Below, in pieces: positions 7,679-15,553 of a stretch of 22,685 nt of DNA. Made by a program: the position numbers and the translations under genes. Origin of the DNA: a bacterium (lineage in GTDB: Bacteria > JALSQH01); contig JALSQH010000260.1 in the NCBI GenBank assembly GCA_026985515.1, forward strand, positions 1 to 22,685. Direction: 5' to 3'. Within the stretch, counting starts at the first letter, position 1; each line of letters starts with the position of its first letter. The notes under the pieces were generated by a model, which saw only the letters and a list, made by a program, of their open reading frames with translations, was not told the DNA's origin and did not search any database.

Positions 7679-7707
7679 AGAATAGCGAAGGTTGGAATGG
7701 ATGTCAA
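7679..7707 (-). promoter_or_regulatory. Predicted sigma70-type promoter for dnaA
   Basis: On the minus strand TTGACA (7707-7702) is followed by a 17-bp spacer and TATTCT (7684-7679). The predicted start near 7672 leaves an 87-nt leader before dnaA. The leader runs through the rpmH promoter, and the rpmH leader runs through this one. Confidence 0.7.
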
Positions 7708-7746
7708 TAGAAAATTTTAACTGCATGATTTATCAGGAGGAGAAGG

Positions 7747-7896
7747 ATGAAGAGAACCTACCAGCCACATAACATCAAGAGAGCAAGAACGCACGGCTTC
7801 AGGAAGAGGATGAGGACAAAGGCGGGAAGAAAGGTTCTGAAGAGGAGGAGGCAGAAGGGGAGAAAGAGATTAACCGTTACAGTTTATGAAAAGTAA
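7747..7896 (+). CDS. rpmH: 50S ribosomal protein L34 (bL34)
   Basis: 49 residues, very basic. The N-terminus [20 protein letters not shown] and the following [20 protein letters not shown] are the bL34 signature. L34 is a small protein of the large ribosomal subunit bound to 23S rRNA. A strong AGGAGG (7735-7740) lies 6 nt before the ATG. The gene is the first of the rightward operon, and its last 11 nt overlap the start of rnpA, the usual partner. The C-terminal tail LTVTVYEK is longer than the E. coli ending. Confidence 0.97.
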   Translation: MKRTYQPHNIKRARTHGFRKRMRTKAGRKVLKRRRQKGRKRLTVTVYEK

Positions 7897-8251
7897 AAAG
7901 AAATTTGGGTGGGGGAAAGAGTACAGAATCAACAGGTCAAGAGATTTTCAGAGAATCAAGAAGTATGGAAAAAAGAGGAAAACAGAGCTTTTTGATGTGT
8001 GGTACCTTCAGGAGGTAAGAGAGCATCCACCCGTAAGACTTGCCATTGTAGTAAGGAAAAAGGTTGCCAGGGCTGTCAAGAGAAACAGAATAAGGAGACT
8101 CATAAGGGAGTATTTCAGATTGCACCAGCATGAACTTCCCGGTGGTGATTACGTTGTAATCGTGAAAAAATTGCCGGAAGAGTTAAAATATCAGGCAGTG
8201 GAGAGAATCTTTGATGAGGAAATTTTTCCATCTCTTAAAAAAATTGGTTGA
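7886..8251 (+). CDS. rnpA: Ribonuclease P protein component
   Basis: 121 residues, typical of RnpA. The protein binds the RNase P catalytic RNA and helps it remove 5' leaders from pre-tRNAs. The conserved basic helix reads [19 protein letters not shown] (about 60-78), containing the RNR box at 66-68. The N-terminal '[18 protein letters not shown]' and the C-terminal '[10 protein letters not shown]' also fit. The chosen ATG lies inside the end of rpmH (11-nt overlap) and has no strong ribosome site, so re-initiation after rpmH is likely. The end overlaps yidD by about 38 nt. Confidence 0.96.
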   Translation: MKSKKKFGWGKEYRINRSRDFQRIKKYGKKRKTELFDVWYLQEVREHPPVRLAIVVRKKVARAVKRNRIRRLIREYFRLHQHELPGGDYVVIVKKLPEELKYQAVERIFDEEIFPSLKKIG

Positions 8252-8522
8252 ACTGGCAGGGAAATTTATTTCTCTTTTCCTGATCGTGCTGATAAAGTTT
8301 TACCAGCTCTTTATTTCTCCTGCCTTTCCAGGTTCATGTCGTTTCTATCCAACCTGTTCAAATTATTCAATTGAGGCAATAAAGAGGTTTGGTCCTGTGA
8401 AAGGTGGTTACCTTTCAGTTAAGAGAATAGTAAGATGTAATCCCTGGAATCCAGGTGGCTACGACCCGGTTCCCGAGAAGAAGGAGGATAGATCTTGGAA
8501 AAAAGGGCACTTCTTGCAATAA
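8214..8522 (+). CDS. yidD: Membrane protein insertion efficiency factor YidD
   Basis: 102 residues from ATG 8214. The conserved core is unmistakable: [20 protein letters not shown], then [19 protein letters not shown] and [17 protein letters not shown], with the three family cysteines. YidD is a small inner-membrane-associated protein that assists insertion by YidC. An amphipathic or hydrophobic stretch (about residues 14-28) precedes the core. A TTG at 8211 and a TTG at 8244 are alternative starts. ATG 8214 is preferred because GGAGAG lies 8 nt before it, although it gives a longer N-terminus than many YidDs and overlaps rnpA by 38 nt. The end overlaps yidC by 28 nt. The rpmH-rnpA-yidD-yidC order is classical. 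Confidence 0.93.
   Translation: MRKFFHLLKKLVELAGKFISLFLIVLIKFYQLFISPAFPGSCRFYPTCSNYSIEAIKRFGPVKGGYLSVKRIVRCNPWNPGGYDPVPEKKEDRSWKKGHFLQ
8481..8497 (+). promoter_or_regulatory. Ribosome binding site deciding the TTG start of yidC
   Basis: AAGGAGG at 8481-8487 lies 7 nt before TTG 8495, inside the yidD reading frame. The TTG is followed at once by [15 protein letters not shown], which matches the normal YidC N-terminus, and no in-frame ATG fits before the first membrane helix. Confidence 0.8.
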
Positions 8523-10123
8523 TTTTGAGTTTCATTGTTCTCTACATTTTTCAGGCATATTTTCTTCCTCCTCCTCCTCCACAGCAGAATCAGAGTAAGG
8601 AGGTGAAGAGGGCGGAGCAGGGAGAGAAAATTAACAGAATCAGCAAAATTCATGCAAAAAAAGCAGTTTCAGAAAAACTTTCTCTCAATATTTCATCAGA
8701 GGTGGAGAGAGCTGTTCATGTTGAAAATGAGGATGTTAAGGGTGAGGTGTTTTCCCCGGGTGGTGGATTCAGGAATCTTTATCTTAAAAAGTATAGAGTA
8801 AGTGTTGAAAAGAATTCCCCTCCTGTGAGACTCATTGGACCGTACGGCAGCTTCCTTTTTGAGGCAGATGTCAATGGAAAGAAATTTATCAATTTTCCAT
8901 TTTCAATAACTTCTGGAGGTAGGCGAGTTTCCCTGATTTACTCAGGCAGTTTCCTTACCGTTACAGAGGGGGTGAGTTACGGGAAGGAGGGTTATACCTT
9001 TGATGTATACTACGGTTACACCAACAGACTCACCCGTCCTGTTGATCTGAAACTTGTCATCTATCTCCAGTATCCCGTAACAGGGGAGAGCAGCAGATAT
9101 TTCTTCCGCGGACCCGTTGTAGATTTTGAGGAGAGTTTAAAGAAGATAAAGGAGAAGGAGATAAAGAAGAAGGGGAGAGTGATATACAGTGGAGATGTTA
9201 AATGGGCTGGTTTTACTGACAGATACTTCTTGCAGGCGGTGGTGACGGATGGTATGAATCCAGAGGTTGAAATTACGGGGAATGATAGAATTTACAGAAT
9301 GAGAGTGATAATTTTTGACAGGCCCGTGGATCCAGGGGTAAAGGTGGTAAAGAAGGTAAAGATTTATACCGGTCCCAAGAAACTTTCAATTCTGAAGGAC
9401 GCCGGGGGCGATCTCCACAGGGCGGTTGATTTTGGAATATGGGGAATCATAGCGAGGCCAACTCTTGCACTTCTTAATCTTTTCAATTTAATTTTCCACA
9501 ACTACGGATGGAGCATAATTCTTCTAACCATTCTCATAAAGATTCTTTTCTATCCTCTCACCCTCAAGAGTTACCAGTCTATGGCCAAATTAAAGGAATT
9601 GCAGCCCCTCATGGAGGAGATCAAGCAGAAGTATGCCGATAACCGGGAGAAGATGAACCAGGAATTGATGGAGCTGTACAGAAAATATAAGGTGAATCCC
9701 ATGGGTGGATGTCTCCCCACCCTTATTCAGATACCGATTTTCATCGCGCTTTACTATGTGTTGTTGAGGTCAATAGAGCTTCGACATGCCCACTTTCTCC
9801 TCTGGATAAAGGATTTAAGTGCACCGGAGACTCTTTTTACCATTGCTCTTGGCAGTTTTCACCTCCCCATCAGGGTGCTTCCGATTCTCATGGGTGTTAC
9901 GATGTACCTCCAGCAGAAGCTCTCTCCCACAGGTATGGATAAATCACAGCAGATGATATTCACCCTGCTACCACTTATCTTTACCGTTCTCTTCTATGGT
10001 CTTCCATCAGGTCTGATGCTCTACTGGTCAACTAACAATATTATTTCCATTTATCAGCAGCTCAGAATAAACAAGTTTCTTGAGAACGGTAAGAAGGAAA
10101 AGGTGTCTAAAAAGAAGAAATGA
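8495..10123 (+). CDS. yidC: Membrane protein insertase YidC
   Basis: 542 residues, the long diderm type. YidC inserts proteins into the inner membrane, alone or with SecYEG. TM1 (about 5-23) is followed by a five-proline run (25-29), a linker and a periplasmic beta-domain (about 65-295). The conserved insertase core runs from about 310 with '[20 protein letters not shown]', '[12 protein letters not shown]', '[20 protein letters not shown]' and '[20 protein letters not shown]'. The groove arginine of E. coli (R366) aligns with Lys349; a lysine here is seen in other YidCs. The tail is lysine-rich. The TTG start is supported by AAGGAGG. The stop overlaps the next gene by 4 nt (ATGA). Confidence 0.97.
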   Translation: MEKRALLAIILSFIVLYIFQAYFLPPPPPQQNQSKEVKRAEQGEKINRISKIHAKKAVSEKLSLNISSEVERAVHVENEDVKGEVFSPGGGFRNLYLKKYRVSVEKNSPPVRLIGPYGSFLFEADVNGKKFINFPFSITSGGRRVSLIYSGSFLTVTEGVSYGKEGYTFDVYYGYTNRLTRPVDLKLVIYLQYPVTGESSRYFFRGPVVDFEESLKKIKEKEIKKKGRVIYSGDVKWAGFTDRYFLQAVVTDGMNPEVEITGNDRIYRMRVIIFDRPVDPGVKVVKKVKIYTGPKKLSILKDAGGDLHRAVDFGIWGIIARPTLALLNLFNLIFHNYGWSIILLTILIKILFYPLTLKSYQSMAKLKELQPLMEEIKQKYADNREKMNQELMELYRKYKVNPMGGCLPTLIQIPIFIALYYVLLRSIELRHAHFLLWIKDLSAPETLFTIALGSFHLPIRVLPILMGVTMYLQQKLSPTGMDKSQQMIFTLLPLIFTVLFYGLPSGLMLYWSTNNIISIYQQLRINKFLENGKKEKVSKKKK

Positions 10124-11145
10124 AAAAGATTTTGATCATTTCCTTTCTCCTTTTTTTTCTTGTCTCATGTGGAGGAACCTATTCGCCAGATTGTGCAAAA
10201 CCAGAGCCTGGAGACTGGTCTTCTCCTGAGAGAATAGTAAAGTTTTTTGATCCTGTCTGGGGAAAAGGGGTCCTGGTGCTGAATACCAATGTTGCGGGGA
10301 AGTACTGTTATGGATTTGTAACCTATGTATCTGAGGTGTCTGGTCCAGTAAAGGTCATTCCCATTCCGCGGGAGAGGGGAAAGAGCATTATTTCTGGGCT
10401 TGCCTATGACAGGAAAGATGGAGTTATTTTTACGGGGGAGAGAAGCGAGAGGAAGCTCTATGGGGTAAGGTACAGTGATGGAAAGGTGATTGTAAGGTAT
10501 TCTCTTGACAGGAACCCTCTTTTTGTTAAGTACTACGATGAAATTATCTGGGGTGGCAGTGTGAAGAAAGATGTTGTTGCTCTGCTGACTTCAGCCACGC
10601 CATCTCATAATCAGGCTGCCCTCTACCTCTGGGAGGCCTCGTCTCTTCTTCAGGGTAAAGGACCCTTTGCCTCTTATACATTGAAAATGAAAATGCCGGC
10701 AGGAATGATTTACCGTGACAGGAGATTTTTTATCGTGCCTTACGATACGGGTGATCTTGAAATAATTTACCCGGAAGATGGAAGGAAAAAACTTATATCC
10801 TTTCCCTACACCTCCCTCTCCTGGGGAACGACTTATATAACCTACTGCACCTCCATTGATGAGATATGTATAAACTCCAATTCAGTGAAAAGAATTCTTC
10901 TCTTTGACTACCACGGGGAAAGATGGGATGGGGATGTGGATCTGGGAATGAAGACATACAATTTTCAGGATGTAAATGGTGACCTGTATCTCTCCTCATA
11001 TGACCCACCTGGCGTTTTTCGCTTCAGTGCAGGGGAGAAAATTGATGTTTACACACCGGAAAAGTATTCCTTTGTGGTTGTGGATGGTAACAGGGTTTAT
11101 GTAAGCGATTTTAACGGTGATAATTTTAAGGTGATTGAAAGATGA
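10120..11145 (+). CDS. Uncharacterised lipoprotein, probable beta-propeller
   Basis: 341 residues; I do not recognise the family. The N-terminus is a lipoprotein signal: [17 protein letters not shown], with lipobox L14-V-S-C17. The residues after the cysteine are Gly-Gly, so no Asp retention signal is present and outer-membrane sorting is possible. The mature protein is beta-rich with recurring short blocks such as 'KLYGVRYSDGKVIVRYS', 'ILLFDYHGERWDG', 'GVFRFSAGEKIDVY' and 'RVYVSDFNGDNFKVIE', which resemble propeller blades. It overlaps yidC by ATGA and the next lipoprotein gene by ATGA, so all three are probably translated together. It lies where jag/khpB is often found. Function is unknown; a scaffold role would be inference. 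Confidence 0.85.
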   Translation: MKKILIISFLLFFLVSCGGTYSPDCAKPEPGDWSSPERIVKFFDPVWGKGVLVLNTNVAGKYCYGFVTYVSEVSGPVKVIPIPRERGKSIISGLAYDRKDGVIFTGERSERKLYGVRYSDGKVIVRYSLDRNPLFVKYYDEIIWGGSVKKDVVALLTSATPSHNQAALYLWEASSLLQGKGPFASYTLKMKMPAGMIYRDRRFFIVPYDTGDLEIIYPEDGRKKLISFPYTSLSWGTTYITYCTSIDEICINSNSVKRILLFDYHGERWDGDVDLGMKTYNFQDVNGDLYLSSYDPPGVFRFSAGEKIDVYTPEKYSFVVVDGNRVYVSDFNGDNFKVIER

Positions 11146-12716
11146 GAAATTTGAGGTTCGTTTTACCCCTTTTGCTTTTCCCGGTTCTTTTTTTTACAGC
11201 ATGTGAGAATAATACTGGTACCGGTGCAGAGTACCTCTTCTCCAGTGTGGATTATCTCATCACAACCTATCCATCCAGTGAAACGACTTTTGTGGTTGAT
11301 AGTTCAAAAAGAAGAATTTTGATGATAGATCTTCTGAAAGGGGGGGTAGTTGATCTGGTTAAAGGCGACGGGATCAGTGGAATCCCCTTTTACGAGGATT
11401 TCAATTTTGTGGATGCAGCAGCAGTTCCAGGAAGAATGTTGGCTCTCTACTCTGATGGTGAAACCTCTGTGGTTTTACTGTACAAACTGGACAGAATTCC
11501 CGCTGATGGAGAACCCTACTATTCCATCCATCCTGTCGGTTCAGATGCACAGAAGGTTTTTACCACGGGTAGCAGATGGGGTATCCTCTATCCTGATCAT
11601 ATTGATTTTTATTCTCTCTCATTAACAATGGTTGAGAGGGCGGATACGGGAGTTTCAGCCTTCTGGAAGAGGGTGAAGGTAAATGGGAAATTTTTAATTC
11701 TCATTCCATCATTCAGGAAAGAGGTTTATGTTTTTGATCCTGAAAATTCTTCTTCAAGAGTTTTTCATCTAAATTTTCTTCCCTCAGATGCTTTTATTAT
11801 GGGAGGCGATCTTTATGTGATTGGTGGGGGAAAAGTTGCCAGGTTTGATATGGATGGTGAGATGATTGGAGAAAGGGAAATGGAGATACTGTGGGAGTAT
11901 GCTCATTCTTCAACTGGCAATGTTCTTGGAGTGTACGATGGAGAGTATTTTGCTCTTCTCTCCGGTAAGGGTGGCTTATTTTTCATGAAGCCTGATCTAT
12001 GTTTCATATCCAGATACAGTCCGGGGGTTAAGGAAAAGTTCTTTGTGGACAGGGGGAATCCATCCAATCCAACCCTTGAAATCACAGATTTTTCCAGCTG
12101 TGTGGGGGATGTTCCTGATGATTCTTTCACTCTCATATATGGGGACATTGTGATTAGGGACAACTATGTGGAGAGTGTTACATCTGATAATTGTTTTACA
12201 TTGAGGAAGGAAATTGATGGAGAGAGGTTAAAAAGGGGAGATCTTGTTTTTCTTAAGGGGAATGAGGTTAACGAATTTCGCCTGAGATGGTGGAGTAAAG
12301 ACACGTTGTGTGTAGAGGAGAAGGTTCCTGAAGGTGTCAGGGATGATAGTGTTACGGTGAGAATGGATGGTTATGCTCTCTACTCACTGAAGAGGGGTTA
12401 CATTGGCAGGATGGGGAAAAATGATGAATTTGATCTGGGTTATATGAAGTTGAAGGTGCATGAGGGAGACAGGCCGGTGACAGTGGATGATTATTTTGTG
12501 TTTTCAATTTCAAGCGGAATAAGAGGAATTTACCTCTACGATATCTCTGGAAATTTTTACAACTACAGTTTTGCTGCCGGTGAGTATCAGTATGTCAGTG
12601 CCCTACCAGCGGGATTTTACATATATGGTGATTTGGCAGAAATTCTCTACTCTTCAGAGCATCTTGTCGGGATTTTTTCCATTTCCAGTGGTAAAATTGT
12701 AGAAGAGATCCAGTAA
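11142..12716 (+). CDS. Uncharacterised lipoprotein, probable beta-propeller with extra domain
   Basis: 524 residues; no family recognised. The signal is MRNLRFVLPLLLFPVLFFTA followed by C21 (lipobox FTAC), with ENN after the cysteine. The first 300 or so residues contain blade-like repeats: 'RRILMIDLLKGGVVDLVKG', 'KEVYVFDPENSSSRVFHL' and 'GGGKVARFDMDGEMIG'. A segment around 350-440 ('EIDGERLKRGDLVFLKGN', 'DTLCVEEKVPEGVRDDSVTV') looks like a separate beta-domain, followed by one or two more blade-like units. Four cysteines lie in the mature part after C21. It overlaps the preceding lipoprotein gene by ATGA and ends 1 nt before mnmE. Shared architecture with its neighbour suggests related roles or old duplication, though identity by eye is low. 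Confidence 0.83.
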   Translation: MRNLRFVLPLLLFPVLFFTACENNTGTGAEYLFSSVDYLITTYPSSETTFVVDSSKRRILMIDLLKGGVVDLVKGDGISGIPFYEDFNFVDAAAVPGRMLALYSDGETSVVLLYKLDRIPADGEPYYSIHPVGSDAQKVFTTGSRWGILYPDHIDFYSLSLTMVERADTGVSAFWKRVKVNGKFLILIPSFRKEVYVFDPENSSSRVFHLNFLPSDAFIMGGDLYVIGGGKVARFDMDGEMIGEREMEILWEYAHSSTGNVLGVYDGEYFALLSGKGGLFFMKPDLCFISRYSPGVKEKFFVDRGNPSNPTLEITDFSSCVGDVPDDSFTLIYGDIVIRDNYVESVTSDNCFTLRKEIDGERLKRGDLVFLKGNEVNEFRLRWWSKDTLCVEEKVPEGVRDDSVTVRMDGYALYSLKRGYIGRMGKNDEFDLGYMKLKVHEGDRPVTVDDYFVFSISSGIRGIYLYDISGNFYNYSFAAGEYQYVSALPAGFYIYGDLAEILYSSEHLVGIFSISSGKIVEEIQ

Positions 12717-12717
12717 A

Positions 12718-14097
12718 ATGAAGCCCTCATCCATCTACGACACCATTGCTGCAATTTCAACTCCCCCTGGTGAGGGTGGAATAGGTGTGATCAGGGTCAG
12801 CGGTGAAAAGAGTCTTGATGTGGCCAGAAAATTTTTTCGAAAGCCTGATGGAAAGCCCGTTGAATCTTTCAGACCAAGGTATGCCTATTTTGGAATGGTG
12901 GTTGATTCAGAGGGAAGGGAGATTGACAGGGGGATTGGTATATACTTTCAGGCCCCCTCATCCTACACAGGTGAGGATGTTTTCGAATTTCAACTACATG
13001 GAAGTCCGGTGATTCTCAATAAGCTGCTGGAGGAGATACTTGATGCCGGAGTAAGACTGGCAGAGCCGGGTGAATTTACCAAAAGAGCCTTTCTCAATGG
13101 TAAAATTGATCTGCTTCAGGCTGAAGGGGTTATTGATCTTATTCAGGCATACAGTGAAAAAGCCGCTGAAAATGCAAGGAGGCTTCTTGAGGGAGAACTT
13201 TCCTCCATTATGTGGGAAATAAGGGACACCTTAAAGGAGGTTCTTCTCCATCTTGAAGCTGCCATCGATTTTCCTGAGGAGGATCTTGAACTTGAGGAGT
13301 ATCCACAGCTTATTGAAAAGTTGAAGATGGTTGATGAAAAATTAAAGAAGTTGCTTAACTCGTATTTACCCGGACGGATTTTCCAGTATGGTGCTGCTGT
13401 CACTCTCGTTGGAGCCCCCAATGTGGGGAAATCTCATCTTTTGAACAGACTTTTGAGGAGAGAAAGGGCAATAGTAAGCGAAGTACCGGGTACCACAAGA
13501 GATTTTATTGAGGAGAAAACTCTCATTGCGGGTATCCCTGTCAGACTCGTTGATACTGCGGGTATAAGGGAGACCTCTGATCCGGTTGAGAAGACCGGCA
13601 TTGAATTTACATTGAAAAAGGTTGGAGAAAGTGATCTTGTTCTTTTCATCTTTGACTCTTCCAGAGAGCCGCATCAGTATGAAATAGATTTTTCCCGGCA
13701 GATACCTGAGGAAAAAAGAATAGTTGTCCTCAATAAAAGCGACATCGCAGTCAGAGAGGTTGTGGAAAAGATTAAGGAACTTTATCCTGAGAGTGTAGTG
13801 GTTTCTGCCCTTACAGGTGAGAACATTGAAAAACTGGAGGAAAAAATTAAGGAAAAGATAAAGGTAGCCTCGATATCTGCTGATGTGATGCTTACAAGTG
13901 AGAGACAGTACAGACTGGTAAAAGAGGCTGAACTTTCAATTTCCAGATCCATTGAAGAGATGGTAAGGAACTCTCCTGCGGAATTTGTTGCCCTTGAGGT
14001 CAGGGCAGCTCTGGAGAGAATAGGTGAACTAACTGGAGAGTTCTACACAGAGGAGTTGCTTGAGGAAATCTTTGACAGGTTCTGTATAGGTAAATGA
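12718..14097 (+). CDS. mnmE: tRNA modification GTPase MnmE
   Basis: 459 residues, normal length. With MnmG it installs the 5-carboxymethylaminomethyl or aminomethyl group on wobble uridine 34 of certain tRNAs. The N-terminal folate-binding domain begins 'YDTIAAISTPPGEGGIGVIR'. The GTPase domain has G1 GAPNVGKS (232-239), G2 GTTRD (258-262), G3 DTAG (279-282) and G4 NKSD (339-342). The C-terminal catalytic motif CIGK (456-459) is intact. His240 follows the P-loop where Ser or Thr is usual. The ATG is 1 nt after the lipoprotein stop, and the end overlaps the MATE gene by ATGA. Its partner mnmG is at 19081, separated by the MATE gene and the ligase operon. Confidence 0.97.
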   Translation: MKPSSIYDTIAAISTPPGEGGIGVIRVSGEKSLDVARKFFRKPDGKPVESFRPRYAYFGMVVDSEGREIDRGIGIYFQAPSSYTGEDVFEFQLHGSPVILNKLLEEILDAGVRLAEPGEFTKRAFLNGKIDLLQAEGVIDLIQAYSEKAAENARRLLEGELSSIMWEIRDTLKEVLLHLEAAIDFPEEDLELEEYPQLIEKLKMVDEKLKKLLNSYLPGRIFQYGAAVTLVGAPNVGKSHLLNRLLRRERAIVSEVPGTTRDFIEEKTLIAGIPVRLVDTAGIRETSDPVEKTGIEFTLKKVGESDLVLFIFDSSREPHQYEIDFSRQIPEEKRIVVLNKSDIAVREVVEKIKELYPESVVVSALTGENIEKLEEKIKEKIKVASISADVMLTSERQYRLVKEAELSISRSIEEMVRNSPAEFVALEVRAALERIGELTGEFYTEELLEEIFDRFCIGK

Positions 14098-15464
14098 AGA
14101 GAACTGAAGGTGTAAAAACTCTCCTTGGTGATCCCAGAAAGGCGATAATCAAACTTTCTGGCCCGATGGTAATTGCTCTTTTTGTACAATCCCTCTACAA
14201 CCTTGCCGATGCGGTGTGGGTTGCCGGACTGGGGTCAGACGCTCTTTCGGCAATCGGGATGTTTTTTCCAGTTTTTATGATAATTATGGCACTGGCGTCC
14301 GGTGTTGGCCTGGGGGGAAGTTCCGCCATTTCGAGAAAAATTGGTGCAAGGGATAAGGAACTGGCTGATCAGGCCGCAATTCACACCCTCATCTTTGGTA
14401 TGGGCCTGATTGTAACAGTGAGTCTGCTCATATACCCCTTTTTATCACAGATATTCAGGTTGATGGGGGCAGAGGGTGAGGTTCTCACCATGGTGGTTGG
14501 TTATGCCAGAATCCTTGTTCTGGGTTCCGTTTTCCTCGTTTACAACAACATTGTAAATGGAATTCTGAGGGGAGAAGGGGATACCAGAAGGGCAATGATT
14601 GCAATGACCGCTGGCTCACTTCTCAATATATTTCTGGATCCTCTTTTCATATATGGTTTTAAACTGGGGGTGAATGGAGCTGCATGGGCTACTCTTTTTT
14701 CCATAATTGTCACAGGTCTCATCATGAGCAACTGGCTGTTTCTCAGGAGAGATACCTTCGTAAGTGTAAGACCGGGTAAATTCAGATTTAATGGGAAACT
14801 CCTCTTTGAGATTTTGAGGGTGGGGATTCCATCATCCTTTGGCCAGATAGCAATGGCTTCAACGGTTTTTATTCTCAATGTGATGGTGGGACATCTTGGA
14901 GGGAGTGAGGGAATTGCCGTTTTTACGGCTGCATGGAGGATAATTCTGATTGGAGTTATACCTCTGATGGGAATCGCCATTGGTGTTACAGCAGTTACTG
15001 CTGCTGCCTATGGAGAGAAAAACTATGAAAAACTGAAAACTGGCTATCTTTTCGGTGTCAGAATCGGTTTTTTGAGTGAGCTTGTTGTTTCCCTTGTCAT
15101 CTTCATTTTTGCAAAGCAGGTCAGTTATATCTTTACCTACTCAAAGGGGGCTGTTCACCTTCTCAAACCCCTTGTAAGGGCAATGAGAATTTTGATAATA
15201 TTTGTACCCTTTGTGCCTCTGGGCATGCTTACCTCATCCTTGTTTCAGGGGATAGGGAAGGGAGAGTATTCTCTTGCCATAATGATACTGAGGACAGTTA
15301 TTTTTCAACTATTTTTTGCCTATCTTTTTGGTTATTCCCTTGGTTATGGTCTCACAGGTGTATGGAGTGGTATTACAACGGGGAATGTGCTGGCAAGCAG
15401 CCTGGCAATTTCGTGGGGGTTGTATTATATTTCTCTGCTGAGACAGAGACTGATGAGACCATGA
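14094..15464 (+). CDS. MATE family multidrug/cation antiporter
   Basis: 456 residues with about twelve transmembrane segments arranged as two halves. The start carries the usual 'LLGDPRKAIIKLSGPMVIAL' and 'QSLYNLADAVWVAGLGSDAL' blocks, and 'GLGGSSAISRKIGARD' near 72-87 is a MATE hallmark; a related pattern recurs in the second half ('RVGIPSSFGQIAMASTVF'). Asp39 in the first helix matches the conserved acidic residue linked to cation coupling in the family. It would export drugs or metabolites using H+ or Na+; the substrate cannot be read from sequence. It overlaps mnmE by ATGA and is the last gene before the convergent terminator. Confidence 0.93.
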   Translation: MKRTEGVKTLLGDPRKAIIKLSGPMVIALFVQSLYNLADAVWVAGLGSDALSAIGMFFPVFMIIMALASGVGLGGSSAISRKIGARDKELADQAAIHTLIFGMGLIVTVSLLIYPFLSQIFRLMGAEGEVLTMVVGYARILVLGSVFLVYNNIVNGILRGEGDTRRAMIAMTAGSLLNIFLDPLFIYGFKLGVNGAAWATLFSIIVTGLIMSNWLFLRRDTFVSVRPGKFRFNGKLLFEILRVGIPSSFGQIAMASTVFILNVMVGHLGGSEGIAVFTAAWRIILIGVIPLMGIAIGVTAVTAAAYGEKNYEKLKTGYLFGVRIGFLSELVVSLVIFIFAKQVSYIFTYSKGAVHLLKPLVRAMRILIIFVPFVPLGMLTSSLFQGIGKGEYSLAIMILRTVIFQLFFAYLFGYSLGYGLTGVWSGITTGNVLASSLAISWGLYYISLLRQRLMRP

Positions 15465-15527
15465 AATTCAGACAGGCAAAATTGGCCTTTTAACACTGCT
15501 TTATCCTTCAATCTGAGTGAGATTTTT

Positions 15528-15552
15528 AAAAAGGAGGGGAATTCCCCCTCCC
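15528..15552 (-). terminator. Rho-independent terminator of the acyl-CoA ligase operon
   Basis: A 7-bp GC-rich stem GGAGGGG/CCCCTCC (15533-15539 with 15545-15551) encloses a 5-nt loop. On the minus strand it is followed by TTTTT, directly after the ligase stop codon. Read from the plus strand the same hairpin has only a short CTTT tail, so it may also stop the MATE transcript, less efficiently. Confidence 0.85.
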
Positions 15553-15553
15553 T

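Noticed and set aside
7169-7720. 183-codon plus-strand frame over dnaA
   Set aside because: It is antisense to the conserved dnaA frame, crosses the promoter region, and its translation shows no recognisable domain.
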